DNA of 64,000 nt from Ascarosepion bandense (Eukaryota; Mollusca; Cephalopoda; Sepiida; Sepiidae). Below are positions 21,925 through 31,470 of this stretch, one piece after another. Position 1 is the first letter of the stretch; each line of letters begins with the position of its first letter. The translations under genes were made by a program, and so were the position numbers. The stretch is from positions 3,841,001-3,905,000 of the forward strand of contig JBBBDQ010001027.1 in assembly GCA_037127315.1 (NCBI GenBank). Direction: 5' to 3'. Below the pieces are notes generated by a model, which saw only the letters and a program-made list of their open reading frames with translations, did no database searches and had not been told where the DNA came from.

Positions 21925-21990
21925 CGCGCACAGACAGACACACACACAAAAGCCGAAATCTCAAAGACCTTACCTCACGGGATTTTTAAT
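21436..21990 (-). mobile_element. Helitron-like element, copy 2 (short-middle variant)
   Basis: On the plus strand it opens CTAGCAGTATAGCCCGGCG, the complement of the 3' hairpin and CTAG end. The middle (GTGTGAAGTTTGGTGAGAAT...) differs from copies 1, 4 and 5 but matches 63790-63860. The 5' module at 21640-21890 has the common GGGTACCTCGACACAAAACC block and then a long (CA)n tract. Confidence 0.7.
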
Positions 21991-22040
21991 TTTGATCTTT
22001 TAAATAAATCTTTTTAGATTATCCATTACGGGTGTGACAT

Positions 22041-22046
<6 letters not shown>

Positions 22047-22098
<52 letters not shown>
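22047..22098. repeat. TA microsatellite
   Basis: (TA)n of about 52 bp. The adjoining minus-strand open frame (22375-22040) has no recognised domain and ends in this repeat. Confidence 0.95.
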
Positions 22099-22100
<2 letters not shown>

Positions 22101-22715
22101 ATGCATGTTTCATTAAATAATATAGATAAGTTTTGTCGACTTATTTTATGTAATTTTTTTTCATATCGTCTGATAAGCTTAATAGCATTATCCTTGAAAG
22201 AGGAAAGAAAATCACAATATTGATACATGTTTTTTTTTATTTGATCCTTTTTGAGATTTCGGCTTACATCAGCCATTATCAAAGATGACAATTGTATTGG
22301 GTGTATTAAGCAGTTCGCGGATGTACGATAGTAGTAGTCGTCTATTTTGTTTGTTTGGAAGATTGGTGAACACATGCGTGCGTGCTGGAAGCAAAAATCG
22401 CTCTACAGCCTGAGGCATCACAAATGACTACGCGAGAATGGCGGCGAAAAGTATTTAGTATGGAAACCCATTGGAATAACCAATCGCTTCTGTTATTTAT
22501 TATAGGCATTTGAGAATGTTTGTGGAGATTTCGTAGTTAATTTTGTTCAGGTTAGGTTTCAACTGTTTTATATATATGGTTTCGAGTACTTTTAGTTTTT
22601 GTTTATTCTGTTCATGTTTAAGTATGTTTGTGTTTTCGATGGGGATTTCGCGAAATTGTATATGTGGCCTGGTATGTTGTTTTAAATGTCTAAAGATGTA
22701 AGAATTATCATATAT
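22099..22715. other. Unassigned sequence
   Basis: AT-rich, no supported gene. The minus-strand frame of 111 aa reaching in from 22375 shows no family features. Confidence 0.4.
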
Positions 22716-22772
22716 TCGTCATCTAAATACAAGTCTGTTTCGCTGTATCACAGCTCATCAGTGTGTCTAGAC
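22716..22772 (-). ncRNA. Hammerhead ribozyme motif, degenerate stem I
   Basis: Minus strand: CTGATGA, then stem II GCTGT/ACAGC (5 pairs, loop GAT), then GAAA, a short stem III (CA...TG) and a GTA cleavage triplet. Stem I is weak: next to the core it does not pair, but TCTA upstream can pair with TAGA downstream. Upstream on this strand is GATCCCGGCC, possibly the end of a tRNA-like B box. Same core type as the motifs at 25673, 25900 and 32287. Confidence 0.6.
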
Positions 22773-22797
22773 AACCACTTGTCTCAGGCCGGGATCG

Positions 22798-22853
<56 letters not shown>
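22798..22853. repeat. TA microsatellite
   Basis: (TA)n of about 55 bp directly left of the inverted-repeat arm. Confidence 0.95.
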
Positions 22854-22856
<3 letters not shown>

Positions 22857-22859
<3 letters not shown>

Positions 22860-23767
22860 AAATAAAAAGTGTGAGAAGCCGTGAACGTTTTCTTTAAAAT
22901 ATATATTTATTGTTTGGTATTCAGCAAAATCTACTGCAAAGAAGATTGGGTCACTATGTCGATCCAGGATGTTTTTTCCACCTGAATCCATCCTGCATAT
23001 ATACAAGTCAACCATCCGTCCGTGCATGGAGTACTGCTGCCATTTATGGTCAGGTGCCCCTGCCGTTCTCCTCAGTGTTCTTGACAAGCTCCAAAGGAGA
23101 GTCTGTAATGTGATAGGTACTGATCTGGCGACTCGACTGCAGCCACTTTCCCATCGTCGAAATGTGGCCTCCCTCTGTCTGTTCTATAAATACTTTCATG
23201 GCTTCTGCTCGGATGAGCTTAAGTCACTGATGCCTCCTCAACAGGTGTTTACCCGTGCAACCAGACTGGCACCTGGGTCCCACCCATTCACAGTCATGTT
23301 AGCCAAATGCAGACGACAATTCTACTCCTGCAGCTTCCTCTCTCGCACTTCCCGCCTGTGGAACTCACTCCCGTATTCTTGCTTTCCTGACGGCTACGAC
23401 CTCCAGAAATTTAAATGCAAAGTTAATACTCATCTACTAACCCCTGGACTCTAGCTCTCTCCCCTCCCCTGTATAATCTTCACTTTCTCTCCGCCTATGT
23501 ATCTGTCATTGCACCTGCTTTCTCAGCTTTCTATTTTTCCTTTCTAACTAGCTTGTACTCCTCACTCTTTTCTAATTAATCTTTTTACATTTATGTAACC
23601 CCCTGCACATCAGTGGCGTTTCTGCATTGCTCGGGGTGAAATGATTAAAAAAAAAAATACAAGTTACAAACCATGACAAATTAATACTCCATAACTTGTA
23701 TGAATACCAAACAATAAATATATATTTGAAAGAAAACGTTCACAGCTTCTCACACTTTTTATTTTAT
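22857..23767. repeat. 67-bp inverted repeat flanking a LINE-A insert
   Basis: 22857-22923 and the reverse complement of 23701-23767 agree over 67 bp with about two differences (GAAGCCGTG/GAAGCTGTG and TTTAAAAT/TTTCAAAT). The loop holds the LINE-A fragment 22925-23655 and about 45 bp of other sequence. Confidence 0.85.
22925..23655 (+). mobile_element. LINE-A 3' fragment, open 161-aa frame
   Basis: The frame 22969-23454 is unbroken: FFPPESILHIYKSTIRPCME, YCCHLWSGAPAVLLSVLDKL, LSHRRNVASLCLFYKYFHGF, SRTSRLWNSLPYSCFPDGYD, FKCKVNTHLLTPGL. This is the C-terminal region after the RT catalytic core. The 3' UTR and GGGGTGAAATGATTAAAAAA follow. It is 5'-truncated like the other copies and is the least decayed of the short ones. 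Confidence 0.88.
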
Positions 23768-23802
23768 ACTAATTACTCTCGTTGGAACAACCCTATTCCT
23801 TT

Positions 23803-23807
<5 letters not shown>

Positions 23808-23852
<45 letters not shown>

Positions 23853-24475
23853 GATTTGTTTGAACATTATTTTTGATTGATACTCGTATTTAAGTAAGTA
23901 TTCTGTTTATAATCAAATAGTATTATATATTTATTTCTACCGAACTGATTATTTACGATAAATTTTTATTACGAAATCAAATCAAATTAAGCCTATAACA
24001 CAAATTTCGAATTCATAGTAATAACCATCTCTGAAATGTATCGTAATGCCAATAAATGTAAACATGTTACGGAATTTAACAAAGACTAACGAAAGTAATC
24101 TTTCGTTAATCTTCGTTAATTTCCGTAATATGATGATTATCGTAAATAATCATGCCGGTAGAATCAATATATAATACTGTTTGATTATAAACAGAATATC
24201 TACTTATATACGAGTATCAATCAAAAATAATGTTCAAACAAATCATTTCAAATTGTCGGTTGTTTATAACCAGTTTCGTTAATCTTCGATAATTTTCGTA
24301 ACAAGTTGATTATCGTAAATAATCATGCCGGTAGAATTAATATATAATACTGTTTGATTATAAACAGAATATCTACTTAAATACGACTATCAATCAAAAA
24401 TAATGCTTAAACGAATCATTACAAATTGGCGGTTGTTTATAACCAGTTTCGTTAATCTTCGTTAAAATAGATATA
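23808..24475. repeat. Repeat F foldback, three units
   Basis: After a TA run (23808-23846), unit 1 (23847-23965) is followed by its reverse complement (about 24120-24252) and then a third unit in the same antisense direction (about 24253-24470). Shared landmarks are GAAATGATTTGTTTGAACAT, CGATACTCGTATTTAAGTA and TAATCATGCCGGTAGAAT, with CAGTTTCGTTAATCTTCG at the joints. The 23.85/24.25 pair can form a hairpin of about 120 bp. Confidence 0.8.
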
Positions 24476-24932
24476 TATATACATATATAATTATTTGGTC
24501 CAGACTAGTTTTTTTCTTTCACAAAACGAAACATATGCTGGTATAAAACTTGCTAATGGGAAGAAAATGATAAGACTATTATAGTGAAATAAACTGTATT
24601 TTATTTTCTAATTTGTATGAGAAATTTTGAATGAGGCTCTGGGAATTATCAGAATGGATCAATGACAGGAAGTACGAATTCTACTGTCAGCCTTAAATGC
24701 ATGAATACCGTCGTTGGAATGCTAACTATGTACAAGTGGGCACATTTGTTTGTGGCTGTCGCAGCGTTTTTCACGGTGACGATCAGAAATGACCTGAAAA
24801 TCCACTTTATGTTTACGGAATATATCGAAGGTTTGTAGCTTCCCACGGTACAAAAGAAAACAGACTTAGGTCAAGGCACACCTAAGAATATCTAGTAATT
24901 GCAGTATTATAAAACATGCACAGACAGACACT

Positions 24933-24996
<64 letters not shown>

Positions 24997-25660
24997 TATT
25001 GGTTGTTACAATGGTTTATAAAAGCATAGTGACACTACACAAAAATTTTCATGGTTCGAGGCAGAACCGCTCCTCTTCGGGTGATATGTGGAACTGAAAA
25101 TAAATGGTGAAAACGATTTATTTTTTACAATGTGAGGTGTAAGTGGTAGCTGTAGGGAATGGAATTTGGTGTGTCTAAACTAGTCCATCAGCAGTTTGCA
25201 ACCATAGAGATACACTTGGGTTAAGAGAGGGGACAGGATGGCTATACTCTGGACAGGTCCCTTTTTAATTTTGTCTGGATAAACTATATCGTGGGACCTT
25301 TGATTTTTTAAATCGATAGACAATTTTTATTTGGTTAATATCTATGAGTACATGGGATAGAAAGTTTAGGTCAGAACTTGGGTTGAATGATTCTTAGTCC
25401 TATTCTTTTTAGAGCAACATGTTAATAGTATTGTATGGGGTTTTATTTTATTGATATAATATTCATTATTTTATTTTGTGGATGGAACATAGTTATTAAT
25501 TAAATTTTGAAGAAGATCATTTTGTTTGAGTAAGGTATCTAGTGGGACTACATAATACTTAAAATAGGTTAATAATTTTTAACAGCAAGTTAAGTTTTTT
25601 ATATTAGAGCACGAGTTTTAACTGATATCTTTTGATTAATTAAATTTTAACGAAATATAT
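24476..25660. other. Intergenic with a TA microsatellite
   Basis: A (TA)n run lies at 24937-24993. The rest is AT-rich with no supported gene, repeat family or RNA motif. The 65-aa minus-strand frame at 24846-24649 has no recognised domain. Confidence 0.5.
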
Positions 25661-25667
25661 ATATAAG

Positions 25668-25712
25668 CCACACTGATGAGCTGTGATGCAGTGAAACTAG
25701 ACTTGTATGTGG
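25668..25712 (+). ncRNA. Hammerhead ribozyme motif
   Basis: Stem I CCACA (25668-25672) pairs perfectly with TGTGG (25708-25712). CTGATGA is at 25673-25679. Stem II is GCTG/CAGT (one G-T). GAAA is at 25693-25696, and the GTA triplet ends at 25707, the predicted cleavage site. Stem III is damaged by an extra T compared with the copy at 22.7 kb. A TATC microsatellite follows directly. Confidence 0.65.
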
Positions 25713-25720
25713 GTGACGGG

Positions 25721-25752
<32 letters not shown>

Positions 25753-25812
25753 ACAGCCTGTTCATTATCTATCTAGGTCTGATCATTATTTATCTATCTT
25801 TTTCAATCTCTT

Positions 25813-25855
<43 letters not shown>
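25721..25855. repeat. TATC, TA and TG microsatellites
   Basis: (TATC)n at 25721-25752, a degenerate TATC stretch, then (TA)n and (TG)n at 25813-25855. The 112- and 76-aa frames across it are not genes. Confidence 0.9.
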
Positions 25856-25856
<1 letters not shown>

Positions 25857-26005
25857 GTCATCCGAAGACAGATCTGTTTCGCCGTATCACAGCTCATCAG
25901 TACGTTAGACATCCGTTTGCTTTTTACCCCGGATTGAAACCCGACCGAATTGGCATCAGTCGGCGATTCTACCTAAGTTATGGGCGCTCGGTAGAAGGAG
26001 GCAGA
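25856..26005 (-). ncRNA. tRNA-like repeat ending in a hammerhead, copy 2
   Basis: On the minus strand, 26005-25915 matches the tRNA-like head at 32210-32275 (GGTCGGGTTTCAATCC as B box; the A box is eroded). Then comes CTGATGA (25900-25894), stem II GCTGT/ACGGC, GAAA, CAGATCTG and GTC. Stem I next to the core is mostly mispaired, so cleavage is doubtful. Confidence 0.65.
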
Positions 26006-26201
26006 CTTTTTTAGCGTTTGACATATCATTTACACATACGCCAGTAGTTAGATTGCTCTAATTCATTACTGAATGAGCGATGCGTAGATGCTAGAGTAGC
26101 TATTTTTTTTCAAAGATAAGTATAGATGTCCAGTTCGTAAACGGCGAGGACAATCCAACAAGATCAACTTAACATAAAATATTAAGTGTAATATCCATAT
26201 A

Positions 26202-26512
26202 TCAAGGATGTGCGTTGTGGTGCAGTGGATATCGACTCGGAACGAGAAATCGGAGAGCCGAGTTCGAATTCCAGTTGAATTCGTTGCAATCATATACGCA
26301 CAAATACCCTTGGGAAAGGTATTAATCCGTCTCTTCCCTCCAGCTATGGGTCAAATAACAGGACGGATTGGGTTCTATAGCCTTGGTTGGCAACCAGTCT
26401 ACCGCAGAACGCAATGGCAACCTACTGCGGGATAATCTGCTGCCCAGTCAGTCATGTCTCTTTCGAGTCATGATCGCCCAAGCGTGTATCACGTATGGCA
26501 ATTAACTGACTG
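26202..26512 (+). mobile_element. SINE1, complete, with 12-bp target-site duplication
   Basis: AATATCCATATA flanks the element on both sides (26190-26201 and 26513-26524). The head has pol III promoter boxes spaced as in a tRNA: A box TGGTGCAGTGG at 26218-26228 and B box GTTCGAATTCC at 26262-26272. The body contains GCAATGGCAACCTACTGCGG and a GTCTC...GA(G)TCATGA hairpin. The tail is ACTGACTGA-like rather than poly(A). Length about 311 bp. It encodes no protein; the 75-aa frame through it is incidental. Other copies: 10172, 11781, 30524, 30970 and 54591. Confidence 0.9.
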
Positions 26513-26524
26513 AATATCCATATA

Positions 26525-26938
26525 GAGAGCTCAATGGATGTTACCCAGGGCAATATGATATTTATAAAGGAAAACTCAACACGTCATTTAAATTGATTAT
26601 AAATTATAATTCATTTCAATAAGCTAAATTAGCTCATTTCATCAGACCACACAATATTCGTTCCATTTGGTACAAAAAATTTTACCGGAATAAGCATTTC
26701 TTTTAACTGAAGAGAAAAATAAGAAAAAGAGTAAAGATAGAGACATTGGCGTCATCTTAGTTGGGGGTACCCAGACCAGTCGCAGCAAGTTGTTAAACGT
26801 CCACTTTTAATTCCATGGATACGTATATATGTGTAACCCCACAAATTAACACATTCATGTACACTAACTTATATCCATGGCCGTATCTGACTACCGGGCA
26901 CACCGGGCACTGGTCAGAAATCAAACTAAACAATTCAC

Positions 26939-26975
<37 letters not shown>

Positions 26976-27405
26976 AAAACGAAGAAAACATCCGAATGAA
27001 CGCAGTAAAAATCTGTTTGTTTATTTATTAATTTTGGGATAAAAGACTGGTTGTACTCAGAAAGGCCGAACCGGATTTCCTGCTTTCGTTCACGTTCTGT
27101 GCTTAATTTCCATTGGAATAGCCGAGAAAATCAGCAAAAATCATAGTTTCTGGAAACGGATGACAATGATGACGTCATCACATTGTCAACTAATAAATCC
27201 GGACAATTTTCTCTGTGCCCGGTGTTTTTTTAGCATCAGCTACGGCCCTGCTTATATCCACATACACACATGAATAAAGGTAGAAAAAAAACGGGAGGGG
27301 CAGGCACTAGATCGTAATTATGTGGAGTCCAAATAGACAATCTCCCTGTTTACAGAGAGACGGCTACCTAGATCTAATGTACAATGATTCCAATGCCTAA
27401 ATAAA
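26525..27405. other. Intergenic with a GAAA microsatellite
   Basis: (GAAA)n at about 26939-26976. No supported gene or mobile element in the remaining sequence. Confidence 0.5.
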
Positions 27406-27407
27406 AG

Positions 27408-27408
<1 letters not shown>

Positions 27409-27494
<86 letters not shown>
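27409..27494. repeat. TA/TG microsatellite
   Basis: (TA)n of about 28 bp followed by (TG)n of about 57 bp. Confidence 0.95.
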
Positions 27495-27629
27495 TAAAAT
27501 ACAGTTACAAGGTATGTTATATTTATGGTTTAAAGTGCACAATATCAAGGACAGAGCGTATGCAAATATAAATGTGAACATTGTAGTCAACACCCAGAGG
27601 CGACAGTCGATTTCATGTTTAAATACAAC

Positions 27630-27690
27630 TGCCAGGCCTGATGACAGCGTTTTAGCATGAAACAGACTATCGCATCTGGGTATAGACTTC
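27630..27690 (+). ncRNA. Degenerate hammerhead-like motif (weak)
   Basis: CTGATGA (27637-27643) is followed after 14 nt by GAAAC and an AGACTATC segment resembling the AGACTTGT(A/C) of the other motifs, with CCAG/CTGG able to pair outside. Stems II and III are mostly unpaired, so it is at best a dead relic. Like the motif at 25.67 kb it lies just left of a GATA-type array. Confidence 0.3.
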
Positions 27691-27699
27691 AATGTCCAC

Positions 27700-27701
<2 letters not shown>

Positions 27702-27742
<41 letters not shown>

Positions 27743-27788
27743 TGAACAGACTGTGATAGATAGATAGATAGATAGATAGATACATACA

Positions 27789-27819
<31 letters not shown>

Positions 27820-27880
27820 GAACAGACTGAGATAGATAGATAGATGGATAGATAGATAGATATGAACAGACTGATATACA

Positions 27881-27911
<31 letters not shown>

Positions 27912-27919
27912 GAACAGAC

Positions 27920-27973
<54 letters not shown>

Positions 27974-27984
27974 TGAACAGACTG

Positions 27985-28033
<49 letters not shown>

Positions 28034-28051
28034 TGAAAATAATGAAAAGCC

Positions 28052-28089
<38 letters not shown>

Positions 28090-28188
28090 CATACATACAT
28101 ACATACATACATACATACATACATACATACATACATACAGTCTGAAATAGATAGATAGATAGATAGATATGAACAGACTGAAATAGAA

Positions 28189-28223
<35 letters not shown>

Positions 28224-28249
28224 CATACATACATACATACATACATACA

Positions 28250-28280
<31 letters not shown>

Positions 28281-28326
28281 GAACAGACTGAGATAGATAG
28301 ATAGATAGATAGATATGAACAGACTG

Positions 28327-28369
<43 letters not shown>

Positions 28370-28454
28370 GAAAAGCCTGAGATAGATAGATAGATAGATA
28401 GATACATACATACATACATACATACATACATACATACATACATACAGTCTAGAA

Positions 28455-28485
<31 letters not shown>

Positions 28486-28498
28486 TGAACAGACTGAA

Positions 28499-28537
<39 letters not shown>

Positions 28538-28551
28538 TAGAACAGACTGAA

Positions 28552-28598
<47 letters not shown>

Positions 28599-28607
28599 TG
28601 AACAGAC

Positions 28608-28649
<42 letters not shown>

Positions 28650-28651
28650 CA

Positions 28652-28682
<31 letters not shown>

Positions 28683-28755
28683 GAACAGACTGAAATAGAT
28701 AGAAAGACAGACAGACAGATAGATAGATAGATAGATACATACATACATACATACA

Positions 28756-28786
<31 letters not shown>

Positions 28787-28798
28787 GAACAGACTGAA

Positions 28799-28829
<31 letters not shown>

Positions 28830-28843
28830 CATACATACATACA

Positions 28844-28874
<31 letters not shown>

Positions 28875-28905
28875 GAACAGACTGAGATAGATAGATAGAT
28901 AGAAG
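27702..28905. repeat. GATA/CATA satellite with GAACAGACTGA spacer
   Basis: About 1.2 kb of alternating (GATA)n and (CATA)n blocks separated by spacers of the type ATGAACAGACTGA or ATGAAAAGCCTGA. Block lengths vary; about 20 spacer occurrences are visible. Very long minus-strand frames encode only SIYL and MYVC repeats. Confidence 0.95.
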
Positions 28906-29194
28906 AACACAAAGTAACATATGTAGTGACGGCGCGTTTCGACTTTGACTTTTTCAGATTTGATTGAAAGAAAGACAAAACTCTACGTGAGGAAAATATC
29001 TTGAAGTCGCTGAGAATAATTGGAACCCTAACTCAAATTAAATTACATTACCTTATCACCTCCAAAGTCCAGACTCAAACGAGTGTCTGCTTGTCTGCTT
29101 GTTTAGGTGTTTTATCCCTATCTAGATTAGAGCCTGAATGTGTGTCTATGTATATACAAGCGTATGTAAATATCTCGCATCGATCAAAAATCTG

Positions 29195-30150
29195 CCGAGG
29201 GTGACAAAGCAAACCTCACTACCGAGTTTGAAAAGGATCTCCAATCTGGTGGACAGGGCTAGGAAATGGCTCGTTAATTTTAATGCTTCCAAAACGAAGC
29301 TGCTACCTATTAACCACCACAGGCAATCGCTCCTATCCTCCCCCATTAGCATGGATCAGGCTAGTCTCCCTGAAAGTAAAACACTACGCCTCCTCGGGTT
29401 AACTCTCACATTAGACCTCAAGTGGAATGACTATATAGAAACCGCTGCTAAGAAGGTCGGTTCTCTGTGCAGGGCCAGGAAGTTTTTCCCGTCTGAAACC
29501 ATCCTGCACATATACAAATCAACTATTCACCCGTGCATTGAATACTGCTGCCATATCTGGTCGGGTGCTCCTGCTATCCACCTAGGTGTCCTTGGCAAAA
29601 TCCAACAGAGAATCTGTAATGTAATTGATCCCGACTTGGCAGCTAGGATAAGGTCGATTTCTCACCGACGCAGTGTGGCTTCTCTGTGTCACTTCTACAA
29701 ATACTTTCAAGGTTTCTGCTCCGAAAAACTAAGCTCACTGGTACCACCTATATATGTATTTCCTCGAGCCACAAGATTAGCAGATAGGTCCCACTCCTTT
29801 ACTGTGAAACAGATGAATTGTAAGCACATATTCTACTCCAACAGCTTCTTTTCTCGCACTTCCCGCCTGTGGAATTCCCTTTCGCTTACTTACTTTCCCG
29901 ACAGCTACAATCTACAAGAATTTAAATGTAAAGTCAATAGTCATCTTCTGTCTCACTAACTTGCATCCTGTATCTCATGCTCGTTTCTTCATCTACACAA
30001 CTCTTATCAGTATTCTCATCCTTCTCCTACCCTCTTCCTGAAACCCCTTGTAACATGTCACTCTTTCACATAACATTCCTCCTATATAACCCCCTGTACA
30101 ACAGTAGCAGTAAAATGCCTTGCTTGGGGCGACACAACTATTAAAAAAAA
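29195..30150 (+). pseudogene. LINE-A reverse transcriptase C-terminal region, longest copy
   Basis: The frame to 29959 is open for about 250 codons. It starts after the RT catalytic box with ARKWLVNFNASKTKLLPINH, then LRLLGLTLTLDLKWNDYIET, KKVGSLCRARKFFPSETILH, CIEYCCHIWSGAPA, ISHRRSVASLCHFYKYFQGF, SRTSRLWNSLSLTYFPDSYN and FKCKVNSHLLSH. The 3' UTR ends TGCCTTGCTTGGGGCGACAC then an A run at 30142-30149. Truncation at the 5' side is typical of LINE insertions. The catalytic residues are not included, so it cannot act alone. Confidence 0.88.
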
Positions 30151-30270
30151 TCAGCATATTGCGCAACTTTGGTTTCAATTTTTCTCAACTGATTTTCATC
30201 ACATGAAAAAATTATTTAAAAAAACTTATTTAAAACTTATTTAATTATTTAAACTTATTTAATTATTTAA

Positions 30271-30402
30271 AAAACTGATTTTCCAACGTTTTTTTTTTTT
30301 TAAGGAATACCAGGAACTTTCAGAACGCATGACTGGAAGTTTAAAATAACAAGAACAAATGCCCACTTGATGGAGTTTGGGAAAACGTTGGAGAATCAGT
30401 TA
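30271..30402. repeat. Short inverted repeat
   Basis: AACTGATTTTCCAACGTTTT (from about 30272) faces GAAAACGTTGGAGAATCAGTT (about 30379-30399), about 20-bp arms with one mismatch around a T-rich loop. Confidence 0.7.
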
Positions 30403-30427
30403 ATATAAAACGTTTGAAGATACCGAA

Positions 30428-31180
30428 AGGTTGAAACTTAGGTTGCGTAACCGACTTAATTCTGAATGAAAATATTGAAAACTCTGCATTATATATGCAC
30501 TTTTTAACACAACTGCATTCTGGAAGAATGTGCGTTGTGGTACAGGGGATATCGGCTCGGAACGAGAAACCGGGGAGCTAAGTTCGAATTCCAGTTGAAT
30601 CCATTGTATTCACTTACGCGCAAATACCCTTGGGAAAGGTATTAATCCGTCCCTTCCTTCCAGTTATGGGTTAAATAACAGGACAGATTGGGTTCTATAG
30701 CCTTGGTCAGCAACCAGTCTACTGCAGAAAGCAATGGCAACCTACTGCGGGATAATCTTCTGCCCAGTCAGTCATGTCTCTTTCGAGATATGATTGCCCA
30801 AGCGTGTATCACGTATGGCACTTAACTGACTGACTGAATATAATATTTGGAATAATGATTAAGGCTTATATTGTTCATAAAGTGGGGGATCAGTTTATTA
30901 CTTCATAACAATAGGAAACCAATCCCCCACTAATTACTACATAATAATATAATAGATTTCTTTTCCCTTTACCTATGAGTCAAATAACAGGACAGATTGG
31001 GTTCTATAGCCTTGGTCGGCAACAAGTCTACCGCAGAAATCAATGGCAACCTACTGCGGGATAATCTTCTGCCCAGTCAGTCATGTCTCTTTCGAGACAT
31101 GATCGCCCAAGCGTGTATCACGTATGGCACTTAACTGACTGACATTCTGGTCTAATTTAATTACATATTAATTATTTAGT
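30428..31180 (+). repeat. Repeat E1, copy 3, split by a SINE1 pair
   Basis: Left part 30428-30523 and right part 31143-31180 together follow E1 (CACTTTTTAA, then GCATTCTGG/TCTAAT compare GCACTGGTCTAAT). CATTCTGG is present at both edges of the insert (30516-30523 and 31143-31150), an 8-bp target-site duplication. Confidence 0.75.
30524..31142 (+). mobile_element. SINE1 full copy plus partial second copy around a foldback
   Basis: 30524-30838 is a full SINE1 with A box (TGGTACAGGGG, one change from consensus) and B box GTTCGAATTCC, ending ACTGACTGACTGA. 30839-30969 contains a small foldback (AGTGGGGGAT 30881-30890 against ATCCCCCACT 30922-30931). 30970-31142 repeats the distal SINE1 half. The whole 619 bp sits between the E1 target duplication, so it may have moved as a dimer or grown by a second event. 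Confidence 0.8.
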
Positions 31181-31311
31181 TATATTCTCACCCGAGTAAT
31201 CCAAAGAGAGCGGCCGCTGATAAATTTTCTTTTCGTCGTTAATAAATTTTCTACTTTGTCTTAGCATCCTCACTTTTGTTTTTGTTTTTATAAATCTTAC
31301 AAACACCGCAC

Positions 31312-31314
<3 letters not shown>

Positions 31315-31366
<52 letters not shown>

Positions 31367-31419
31367 AGGGGGGGGCTTGTCGTACACGACCATCCCTACT
31401 GCCATCAAAATTGATCTTG

Positions 31420-31467
<48 letters not shown>
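31315..31467. repeat. TA/GA and TA microsatellites
   Basis: (TA)n-(GA)n at 31315-31366 and (TA)n at 31423-31467. Confidence 0.95.

Positions 31468-31470
<3 letters not shown>

Noticed and set aside
26208..26272. tRNA gene at the SINE1 head
   Set aside because: A and B boxes are present, but there is no foldable acceptor stem or cloverleaf, and the sequence continues into a SINE body with a target-site duplication.
27702..28905. Regularly spaced repeats as a CRISPR array
   Set aside because: The spacers are the conserved part and the blocks are simple tetranucleotides; the sequence context is eukaryotic.
27318..28978. Long minus-strand open frames rich in SIYL and MYVC
   Set aside because: Readings of the GATA/CATA satellite; composition is fully explained by the tetranucleotides.
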